From: Tilletia caries
Lineage: Eukaryota > Basidiomycota > Exobasidiomycetes > Tilletiales > Tilletiaceae
Reading direction: 5' to 3'
NCBI GenBank assembly: GCA_032718865.1
Contig: JALUTQ010000003.1
Location: 1,022,001-1,086,000 of the forward strand
Length of the DNA stretch: 64,000 nt
Shown: piece after piece, positions 22,496 through 30,882 of the stretch
Layout: each line of letters begins with the position of its first letter
Position numbering within the stretch: the first letter of the stretch is position 1
Translations under genes and position numbers: made by a program
The notes under the pieces: model-generated
The model's database searches: none
What the model saw: the letters and a program-made list of their open reading frames with translations, nothing else
What the model was told of the DNA's origin: nothing

Positions 22496-25043
22496 GCCGC
22501 CACAGCCATCTACCTCGTCGACACGCCCGGTCATATCGACTTCACAATCGAGGTAGAACGCGCCCTACGAGTCGTTGACGGCTGTGTTGTCGTCCTTGAT
22601 GGCGTGGAAGGTGTAGAGGCTCAGACGGAGGGCGTATGGCGTCAGGCTGCGAGGTGAGCAGGTCAGATCTTTTCTCTGCTGCTGGACTTGTACTGAACGG
22701 CTTCTACACTTCGAACAGATATGGGATCCAATCTCACATCGTCTTCATCAACAAGCTGGATCGCGCCGGCGCCTCTGTACCCCGGTCCCTGCTCTCGCTC
22801 ATTCAGCGCAATCTCCACTCCCGACCCGTCCTCCTCCAGCTGCCTGTCTACAGTAGCAGCCAAGGAGAGGACGAATCCCTCACAGGTCTCATCGACCTCC
22901 TCCACCTCGATCACCTCACCTTTAACGGCAACGCAGGCGAGACCATCCATCGCGAACCTCTATCACCTACCCACCCTCTTTTCAAAGAAGCGCTCAAAGC
23001 ACGATCAAGTCTGATCGAAACCCTCGCAGAGCAAGATGAGGACCTGCTGGAGCAATACCTCGAAGTCTCTGACCTCCTCGAAGAAGCATCGACAGATGGA
23101 ACCCAGCAAGACCAACGGCAGCGACATCTCGATGCGATCTCACCCGACATCCATCTTCGGACGGCCCTGCGCCGACAGACAATTCGAGGAAGTGTAATTC
23201 CCGTCCTATGCGGAGCGGCGGCGAAAAACACAGGAGTTCAGCCCCTGCTGGACGCCGTGGCGTGGTACCTACCCTCGCCAATCGAAGCGGCCGCTGCAGC
23301 GAGCGCCACCGCCGCAGCGACAGAGGCACAGGAAACCCTCGAGCCTGTGAAAAAGCATCAGCAGGGAGATAAAGGTGCCAAGGGCAAAGTTGTCAAACAG
23401 AAGGAGTTGGCACCTCATGAGCGAGAGCTGGCAGCGTTGGCCTTTAAGGTGGTCTGGGACAAACGGAAAGGTCCCATCACTTTTGTTCGCGTATATTCCG
23501 GTGAGGAGAGAAAAAGCTCCCATCTCTCCTGATCCAGTACGAAATAGCTGACCTTTCTGTTCTGCATTTAGGCACCCTCTCTCGTTCCTCGACCTTGTTC
23601 AACACGACGACTCAGGCCCGCGAGAGACTCTCCAAGGTCTTCCTGCCCTTTGCCGACCAATACGTCGAGACGCCCTCGCTTCGGGCCGGCCAGATCGGTG
23701 TTCTGATGGGACTCCGCGACACGCGAACAGGCGACACCCTGATCGACCCTAGGTCCGTCGGCCCCACTCCCTCCGCCAGCTCCGCTTCCTCCTCCTCCTC
23801 GAAACAACTCCGCCTGAGACCGATACATGTCCCCCCGCCTGTGTTCAGTATGAGCATCGAGCCGGAGAGCAAGTCGGACGAGGCGAGCGTGAGCGAGGCG
23901 TTGAGTATGCTCGTCCGGACTGATCCTTCGCTCCGATTGGACGAAGGGGGCAGTAGTAGCAGCTCGTCGTCGTCTGCCTCTGGGGGCAGCTTCGGAGCCG
24001 CAGGCACAGGCCAGACGGTGCTAAGCGGGATGGGCGAGTTACACCTCGAGATCGCGCGCGAGCGACTGGCGAATGAGTTCGGTGTGCGGGCGCGGATGGG
24101 TTCGGTTCGGGTGAGCTACCGAGAGACGCTGGATGAGAATGTGGGGGAGGTTGTGGTTGAGGAGACGTGGGAGAAGGAGTTGGGGGGTAAGAAGTTGAAA
24201 GTCGGGTGTACACTTACCGTCAGGCGTTTACGGGACGACGAGGGGGAGGTCGGCGATCCGAATGCGGGTGGGAATGTCGTCGTGGTGCAACTGGACGACG
24301 ATGGACTCGAGGATGATGTATCGTCAGCGGACAAGGACGACGATCCGTCCTCGCTGGACCCTGAGACGGTCCGACAAGCGTTCACGACAGGCTTGATCGC
24401 GGCGCTCTCCCGCGGCCCGCTCTCCTCCAACCCACTGACGAACTTGCACCTCACCTTGTCGTCCCCACTGCTCTTCGGGCCCGACCTCTCCCCGCCCCGC
24501 GCACTCAGCATGGCAGCCGGAGCCGCCTTGCGAAGCGCGATGAAGTCGGCAGCGCCTTCTTCTGGCATGAATGCAGACCTGGCACCACCACCAGCGACGG
24601 CCGCGAAGATGATGGAGCCTGTGATGCGGGTCCGGATCGAGTGCGATGCGGCCCATATGGGCAAAGTCGTCGGTGACCTCACGGCCGACCAAGCAGGCAC
24701 GGTGGTCGATGTCGAGCAGCCGGGGAATCACAATGACGAGGGCGCGGGCGCAAGGGAGGACGGGTCCTCGACCACGATCAACGTCTACATCCCCCCGGAC
24801 GACCTCTCCAGCTCGAGCGCAGGCGAGAGCAGAGGCTCGTCAGCATCGTCCTCGTCGTCATCGGTTCGGACCCGGACCATCGTCCATGCGCTGGTACCCC
24901 TGGCCCGACTTGTGAGCTATTCGAGCCGGTTACGGGCCTTGACGGGTGGGATGGGCACGTTCACGATGGAGCTTCATGGTTTTGCTCAGACGAGTCGGGA
25001 GCGCGAGCGGGAGATCTTGCGCGAGTTGGGGAAGGCGGCGTGA
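21872..25043 (+). CDS. MEF2: Mitochondrial elongation factor G2 (ribosome-recycling GTPase)
   Basis: Three exons (21872-22653, 22719-23500, 23572-25043) give 1,011 residues. EF-G2 works with the mitochondrial recycling factor to split ribosomes. The first in-frame ATG opens a basic leader ([19 protein letters not shown]) typical of matrix targeting. GTPase motifs in order: [20 protein letters not shown] (P-loop), [20 protein letters not shown] (switch I), VDTPGHIDF (G3) and FINKLDRAG (G4). Domains II-V follow, including the GMGELHLEI motif and a C-terminal [14 protein letters not shown]. It is longer than yeast Mef2 because of Ser/Thr/Pro/Asp-rich insertions: an (ST)n run from CCTCGA repeats before the G domain, a (TP)n run from CCCCGA repeats inside it, and acidic loops in domain IV. 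Confidence 0.95.
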
Positions 25044-25356
25044 GGCTGTGAGGGGAGTGCTCAGTATCAACGCAAACAACGACACATACAACTGTCAATC
25101 TAATCCACCTGTCTAGATGTCAGCTCTGGTGGGAGGCTGTGGGCTTCCTATCACATCTCGTTGCGTGAGAAGGTCGATGGCATCGCACGGAAGAGTCTCG
25201 GAAGCCTTCGTCTCCTTTCCATCCCCCTTCTCTTCTGAGCATATCACATTCCACATCAGGCCACAGATAGAACGCTTGGAAACGATCGATATATTCATTC
25301 CTTCGGGTTGGCTGTCACAATGCTGAACCATGGGAGCCAGGATGTCATACTGTGGT
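25044..25356. other. Short convergent intergenic region
   Basis: 313 bases between the stops of EF-G2 (+) and mS23 (-). Nothing but 3' flanking sequence is seen. Confidence 0.5.
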
Positions 25357-26476
25357 CTATGATCGCAGTCGTGCCAACGCAGCCTGACTGGTAGAGAACG
25401 CAGCCTCCAGGTACTTGTCGCCCGCAGTAAACGTATCATCGACATTCTTGATCCTCCGGGCACGATCGAACTTGCCTCGCGGCTCGACGTACAAATGGGC
25501 AGTCTGGTCCGAGCCTCCTAGTGCGTCTTTTTGAACGGGCAGCTGGTCCGGGGTGACAGAAATCATGGTGGGCGGTTGACGACTAGCGCTGCGTTCGTGT
25601 GTAGACTCGGCGGTGGTCGGGGCGGCCTCGTCCGCCTGGTCGATCCGGTCCGTGCCGAAGATCTGACGGTGCTCGCGGCGGAAGGCAAGCGTAGTCTCCG
25701 TCGGGCCGAACTGGGCGCCGTATGCTTCTGCCTCGAGGACGGCGTAGCGGGATGCGGTCTCGTGTTCGGCGCGGAGGGCGTGGTAGGATGCGATGCTGTG
25801 GTGGTAGGCTTGAGAGAGTGACAGGCCGTGCTTCTCGTGGAGGTGGATGGTGCAAGATACGACGCTGATTGGGGGAAAAGATCATGTCAGCCGCTTCTTT
25901 CGGGGCTACTTGCAAGGCAGAGAGCGGGGCATACACTCACTCCTCTGGTCCTGGATTCCTGCCCCACGCGCGAAGCTCTCGAGCATCTTCGGGAGCACCC
26001 AAGGGCGACGACTTATCGATGACCACGACCTTGTCCATTTCGACCAGCGTACGGGGACGGTACGCTTCCCAGGGATGATCGCGGTAGAACTGCCGGCGGA
26101 CGCGGTCCTGGAGGTAGAAGATCGGCTGCGGGTGCAGTTCGGGCGTGAGGGCTCGGAGACGCTTGGCGGACATTCGCGGCGGCCGCTTGGAGTCTGGTAC
26201 CGATGACGATGACGAGGACGAGGACGAGGGCGAGGATGATGCCGCGCCTGACTGTGAGGAAGCCTGCCCGAGGAAGGTGCGGACGAGACGCTTCTGTCGG
26301 GCGGCGAGGCTCGGCGGCAGGTCCTCCACCGGCCGGACGATGGGCGAGCGGGGCTTGGGCGGTGCGGGCGGGTGCGCGATCACGGCCTGGAACCAGACGG
26401 GCTCCTGCTTGAGGAAGCCGCCGCGCAGGAGACGCGAGACACTCGTGCCCACCTGGCCTGCAAGCTTGCGCGACAT
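25357..26476 (-). CDS. RSM25: Mitochondrial small-subunit ribosomal protein mS23 (Rsm25)
   Basis: Two exons split by an intron at about 25866-25938. mS23 is a fungal/animal-specific protein of the mitoribosomal small subunit. The N-terminus (MSRKLAGQVGTSVSRLLRGG, then QEPVWFQAVIAHPPAPPKPR) and the segment PQPIFYLQDRVRRQFYRDHP followed by WE.YRPRTLVE are the conserved mS23 core. The second exon, DVVSCTIHLHEKHGLSLSQA onward, is helical with YHALRAEHETASRYAVLEAE and ends in a Lys/Arg-containing tail. A run of acidic/Ser codons ([13 protein letters not shown]) interrupts the middle. It shares a 268-bp divergent spacer, holding a GT microsatellite (about 26491-26508), with the Grn1-domain gene. 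Confidence 0.85.
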
Positions 26477-26744
26477 TTGATTCTTGCTGAGTGTGTGTGT
26501 GTGTGTGTACTCGTATGCTGTCCAGCTGATCTTCTCTTCCCGCTTCCGTCGGAGGTGATGGGTGGCAGAATGCGCAACACGGGGTCGCGAAAGAGTTGCC
26601 AGGACTCGCAACACCGTGTCGCGAAAGATTTGTCTTGGACCCCCCCACTTCTCAAATTTTTTGGGAGCTTGGTCGGAGCTTCGAACTTGGCCGCCTGCCT
26701 CGATCCTCGGTCTTCCCATATTCCTCACCCACAAAGTCACAGTC

Positions 26745-27669
26745 ATGGTCCGCGTCAAGAAGCGTGAGTCTCTGCGCAGCGCTCGCAGTCTCACCGTCTC
26801 GTTTCGCTACTGACTCCCGACTTCCTTCTTGGACGCTTCCCCAGGTATTTCAAAGCGTGTCGGCACAAAGCAGCGCGTCAAGGTCGAGAAGAAAGTCCGC
26901 GAGGGAAACCGGAAGGCGAAGCGAGCCGCAAAGAAGAATGTGCAGTGGAAGAGCAGTCAGTCGATACTCTCGCCCAGCTTTCATTTCGTCTCTGCAGGCT
27001 GACTCGACGTATTCTTGCTTTTGTTGCTCCGGTATCAGGAGTCAAAAAAGACCCGGGTATCCCTAACTCGTTCCCGTACAAGGAGCAGCTCCTCAACGAG
27101 ATCGAAATGAAGAAGGAGAAGGTGAGCTTGACTGGTCATGACCTTAATCGGTATCTTCTCGGCCGCTCACTTTCATTCTCCTCCATCACGCACTCAAGGC
27201 GGAACAAGCCAAGATCGCAGCGAAGGACGCCCGAAAGGAAGCTGCGCGCGCCAGCAAGGCAGCTGCTCGGGTCGCGGCTGAAGGTGGCGTTGAGCCAGGC
27301 ACAAGCAGCAGCAGCTCCGAAGAGGCTGCCGACGCGGATGAGCTGCAGTCCGTCGCCGGGCCGAGCAGTCCCGTCGAGGGCGACGAGATGGATCATGACG
27401 ACGATGACGAGTTCGAGGATGCGGACGAAGGCGAGGATGACGGAGAGGAGGGACTCGCCCACGTAGCTCTTGTGCCCATGTCTGGCAAGGAGAGGAGGAG
27501 AACCAAGGCGGCAGAGCAGCCGGAGAAGGCGAAGCGAGAACCCAAGGCTCCCAAGGCGGCGAAGAAGGTGGCCTTCCAAGCGTCGTCTACGAAAACAAGA
27601 GCGGCAGCCAGTGCGACACCAAAGTCGACAGGGTCCGACCAGCCGTATGACTTCAGTGCCCTCTTCTGA
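26745..27669 (+). CDS. Stand-alone GNL3/Grn1 N-terminal-domain protein (no GTPase domain)
   Basis: Exons: a 19-nt first exon (MVRVKK plus one base), then KRVGTKQRVKVEKKVREGNR, then VKKDPGIPNSFPYKEQLLNE, then an Ala/Lys/Glu tail to the stop at 27669; about 226 residues in all. KKDPGIPNSFP.KE.LL.EIE is the hallmark of the basic coiled-coil domain at the N-terminus of nucleostemin/GNL3L/Grn1-type nucleolar GTPases involved in 60S assembly. Here the coiled coil (AEQAKIAAKDARKEAARASK) passes into an acidic tail (DDDDEFEDADEGEDDGEEG) and ends YDFSALF, with no circularly permuted GTPase motifs. A nucleolar ribosome-assembly role is inferred from the domain alone. Confidence 0.75.
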
Positions 27670-28101
27670 GCTTGTTTTGCACTCCTACTGCCTCTACTTC
27701 CTTGATCCCCTCTTGTACATACAGTAGGGCAGTTCACGCGTCAGGCTTTTGCGCCATTTTTGGCCGCCCATCCTCGCTCAAACCCGCCGAGACCCGCCGA
27801 GAACCAACATCCGCCCAGAACCACCGCAACGACTGCGCGAAAGCACTGTCTTCTTCTCGTAGCGCAGCACCTTGTAGATGATAAAAACGCCTGTAAATAA
27901 GTTCTGGGGAGTGTTGCACCTTTTACTGCGAGTGCAAACCTGGATTGAACCTAGCCTTTGAGCCTCAGTAAATATTAATATGGATCCCCCGTGTATCCTC
28001 TTCTTGACACACGCACGATACACATTGGACACAAAAATCAGGTTTCAACCACGGAGGATCCACAGCTTTGTGTGCCATGTGTGTATCGTGCGTGTATGTG
28101 C

Positions 28102-28245
28102 TACACGCCTGTGGATCATCATACACATATAGTACACGGTCGTGGATCGTCGATACACAGGCAGTACACGGCCGTGTGCCAAAATTCACGGGACGTACAC
28201 GCGCGTGTGTCGTGCCGCTGTGATTGTGCGCTCGGGATACACGGA
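28102..28245. repeat. Array of TACACG-N3-GTG palindromic units at 31-32 bp spacing
   Basis: TACACG words start at 28102, 28133, 28165 and 28196, with a further diverged copy at 28238. Each of the first four is followed by NNNGTG, giving dyads such as ACACGGCCGTGT (28166-28177) and ACACGCGCGTGT (28197-28208), both perfect 12-bp palindromes. The spacing is about three helical turns. The array sits in the left arm of the middle element. Confidence 0.75.
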
Positions 28246-28666
28246 CCATACACACTCGTGTATCGTATGTGTGTCATTAGTGTACCATTAACTCACGCAC
28301 AGGAATCAGACAGGCATAGCAGGGATCAATGAGTGTATTTCTCGGACTGGGAAGCCTAACAAGTGAGCTGGGGTGCTCGACGGGCCTGCGGAGGTGGAGG
28401 GGGGGTTCGGGGCAGGGGGCAGTGACCAAGTGCTGCAGTGCATCGGAGGAGGAGGAAACAGAGTCAGCACGGAGTCAGAGGATCAGCAGCAGCACCAGCA
28501 GCAGCAGTTGTTGGGAAGGGGATGCAGGACTGACGGGAAGAAGAAGACCTGGAGGCGAGAGGACCGAGGCTGCTGCGGGGAGAGACGTTGGCTGGAGCTG
28601 GTGGAGGGGAAGCAAACTGCAGAGGAACGACAACGGCAGAAGCGGGTCAGCTCGTACAGTCGCACG

Positions 28667-29362
28667 TAAGGATCTTCCCGGAGTAGATCCCCGGAGCCCG
28701 GACTCCGGGGCGACGCTCCGCTCAGCTCCGTCTGAGCTCTGGCCAGCTCCGCGCTCCGCAAAATTTCTGGTGATCAGCTGGCGAGCACTCCGTGCTTCGT
28801 CGAAGTCGCGGTTGCGCTCAAGAATCTACTCCGTGCTCCGTACATTTTTCACAGGCGGACTCCGTGCTCCGCAAAATAGCTCCGCGGACTCCGGGGTACT
28901 CCGGGGTGTCATGAAATGAGTTCAACATGGGCTCGGGAGAAGGTCAAATCTCATCGAAACAGTTCAATCGCAGCTTTAGAAGTCTATATCATTCCTTTCC
29001 AAGGGTCTACTGCCCCAAAAAAGCTGAAATACACAGTATTTCGACCTGATTCGGCCGAGAAATCCCTCATAAACCGGTCACGTGACTCAGATTTGGCCAT
29101 CACGTGACTCACTTTGCCATCCCCGGAGTTTGTCGGACTCCGGGGTCTGCTCCGTACTCCGGGGCTTTTTTGACAATGCAAGCAAACTCACTCCGTGCTC
29201 CGGGGAGTTGCAGCCATACCTTCGCGGAGTAGCTCCGCAAATCTAAAGCTAGTGAAAAAGGCTCAAATCTCGCTCCGTGCTCCGTACCCGTGCAGAGTGT
29301 GCCCCGGAGTCCGCGGAGCTCCGGGGAATGCTACTCCGGGGCCCACTCCGGGAAGATCCTTA
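28667..29362. mobile_element. Inner hAT-like MITE with perfect 8-bp target duplication
   Basis: A 696-bp element with an 18-bp perfect TIR, TAAGGATCTTCCCGGAGT at 28667-28684 and its complement at 29345-29362, flanked on both sides by GTCGCACG (28659-28666 and 29363-29370). An 8-bp duplication plus TA-starting short TIR is the hAT pattern. The arms are dense in CTCCG/CGGAG words (for example CTCCGTGCTCCG), as in subterminal transposase-binding clusters. The centre is less GC-rich and includes two copies of CACGTGACTCA (near 29079-29112). There is no open frame of transposase type, so it would need a partner transposase elsewhere. Confidence 0.85.
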
Positions 29363-29879
29363 GTCGCACGGATGGATGGGACGAACGTGGGAGAGGAGAC
29401 AATGTCAGACTTACCCGCTGGCTGGTCCTGATGTCGCCGTCACTGCGAGAGAGAGAAAAAGAGAGGGCTGCAGAGAAAGAGGGAGAGAGAAAGGGAGAGA
29501 GGTCTGCAGAGACTCAGAGAGAGAGAGAGAGAGACAGGGAAGAAAGAAAGCGCGCGTGCCCAGGTGAGGACATAGGCGTAACGCGCGAGAGGCAGAGGCA
29601 GAGGCAGAGGCAGAGGGGAGAAGGGGGCAGAACTCACCTGAAGCTGCTGATCGCCTTGATCTTGATGTGATGTGGACTGTGTGGGTGCTATGGCGATTCT
29701 GGTGGGGGGAGAAGAGATGATGGTGGGAGAGGAGAAGGATGGTGGTGGGAGAGAAGAAGGAAGAGCAGGGAGAGAGAAGAAGCAGGAAGAGAAGAAAATT
29801 TTCGAGGCCCTTGGGAAGATGAGAACGCGGCGACGCCAACGCCCCAGCCACACTTGTCATGTTACCCTTTCTGAGAAGG

Positions 29880-30050
29880 AATGAGACGATGGTAAGCGAG
29901 CACGTTAGCCGTAAGTCAAGCGGAGTATGCATTTCTCATCTTCCAGGCAGAGGCCAGAGGGGGAATGAGATGGTGGGAAGCGAGTAGTGTGGTAGCCGTA
30001 ATTCAAACGGGGCACGCATTTCTCATCTCTCACCCAGAGGCTAGCGGGCA
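29880..30050. repeat. Diverged tandem duplication, about 85 bp unit
   Basis: Two adjacent copies share the order ATGAGA-(C)GATGGT, AAGCGAG, TAGCCGTAA.TCAA, CATTTCTCATCT and CAGAGGC: copy 1 about 29880-29964 and copy 2 about 29965-30050. It lies in the right arm of the middle element. A GA-rich tract with GAGAGA and AGGCAG hexamers (29450-29620) lies to its left. Confidence 0.6.
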
Positions 30051-30882
30051 GCAGAGAGTAATGCATGTCACGCTGTCACGACTGCACGACAGCCGACTCG
30101 AAGCACGAGTTCATGTCATTCATGTCATTCATTCATGTCACGCACGCATTTCACGCATGTCACGCACGGATGTCATGAATGTTATGCATGTGATGCGTGT
30201 CGTGCACACGTGATGCGTGCAGATCGGCGACATTTCGTGCACTGATCCATAGAAAATACACAGCGGATACACAAAAACAGGTTTGATACACAGGGGATCC
30301 ATTTAAATTTTTACTGAGTTTGAGCCCTCACGAAGGCGTGGCGAGGCCAGTCCATGCCGAGAAAACTGTCAATTGCAAGCGGTTATATTTTATCAAATGG
30401 GTGGCTAAATGTACAAACCTTGGTTTAGTAGAGTGGTAGACACAGTTGCACACTCGTGGGATCGAACCACAGCTCATGCAAACATTTTTGGCAAATTATT
30501 TCATTTCACCACTCAGAATCTTGCCGGAGTGGCTCAGCGGGTCTGGGCGGCTCTGGGAGTGACTGGGAGTGACTGGGAGTGAATGAGCGAGGATTGGGAT
30601 GAAATGGGAGTGACTGGGCGGGTCAAAATCGACCCGCCGAGTCCATTCTTCATCAGACTTTCTGGGCGGGTTTGGGCGGATCTGGGCGAGAATGGGCAGA
30701 AATGGGCGGCTCTGGGAGTGGGTTTTTCACGACGCGTGAACTGCCCTAGTGTCTCTTCATTTTCGTCTCTCATTCATGCATTCGGTCATATTTGGGCATT
30801 CCACTCTCCCCCCTTTCGCGAGTACCGCATGGAAGTGCTCTGATGGTAGACCCCGACATTAATGTGAGATCGATTCCATTCA

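Larger units (their letters stand above)
27964..30318. mobile_element. Middle non-autonomous TIR element with phased palindromic array
   Basis: The ends CTCAGTAAATATTAATATGG (27964 on) and, on the other strand, CTCAGTAAAAATTTAAATGG (30318 down) extend as an imperfect TIR, 30 of 34 positions identical, running into GGATCCCC and GTGTATC on both sides. The direct repeat TTTGAGC flanks it exactly (27957-27963 and 30319-30325), a 7-bp target duplication (8 bp if one base slipped). The left arm has GATACAC/GTGTATC words and spaced TACACG palindromes; the right arm has many ATGTCA/ATGTGA words. It is inserted in the outer element and interrupted by the inner one. It has no coding capacity. Superfamily uncertain; hAT-like by size of the duplication. 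Confidence 0.75.
27725..30748. mobile_element. Outer non-autonomous TIR element (carrier of two nested insertions)
   Basis: Bases 27725-27742 (TAGGGCAGTTCACGCGTC) are the exact reverse complement of 30731-30748, an 18-bp perfect terminal inverted repeat. If the outer TA is counted as target duplication, the TIR is 16 bp and the element is Tc1/mariner-like. If TAGGG is the true end it resembles hAT termini, but the 8 bp on each side (ACATACAG and GTGTCTCT) do not match. The arms left after removing the inner insertion total about 670 bp and share CCGCCCA/TGGGCGG words; the right arm also has TGGGAGTGAC repeats. There is no transposase frame. It lies between the 3' ends of the Grn1-domain gene and GLE1. 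Confidence 0.75.

Noticed and set aside
28329..28919. Long open frame of about 196 codons in the transposon stack
   Set aside because: It crosses the boundary of the inner element, is made of repeated CTCCG/GAG words and has no transposase motif.
30414..30480. tRNA-like words (AGTGGTAGACA and, on the other strand, GGTTCGATCCCAC)
   Set aside because: The A-box-like and B-box-like words are on opposite strands and no acceptor or anticodon stems can be drawn. The stretch is part of the outer TIR element.
27725..30748. A CRISPR-like or centromeric repeat reading of the TACACG and CTCCG clusters
   Set aside because: Spacing and content are explained by subterminal repeats of TIR elements; there are no constant repeats with unique spacers and the context is eukaryotic.
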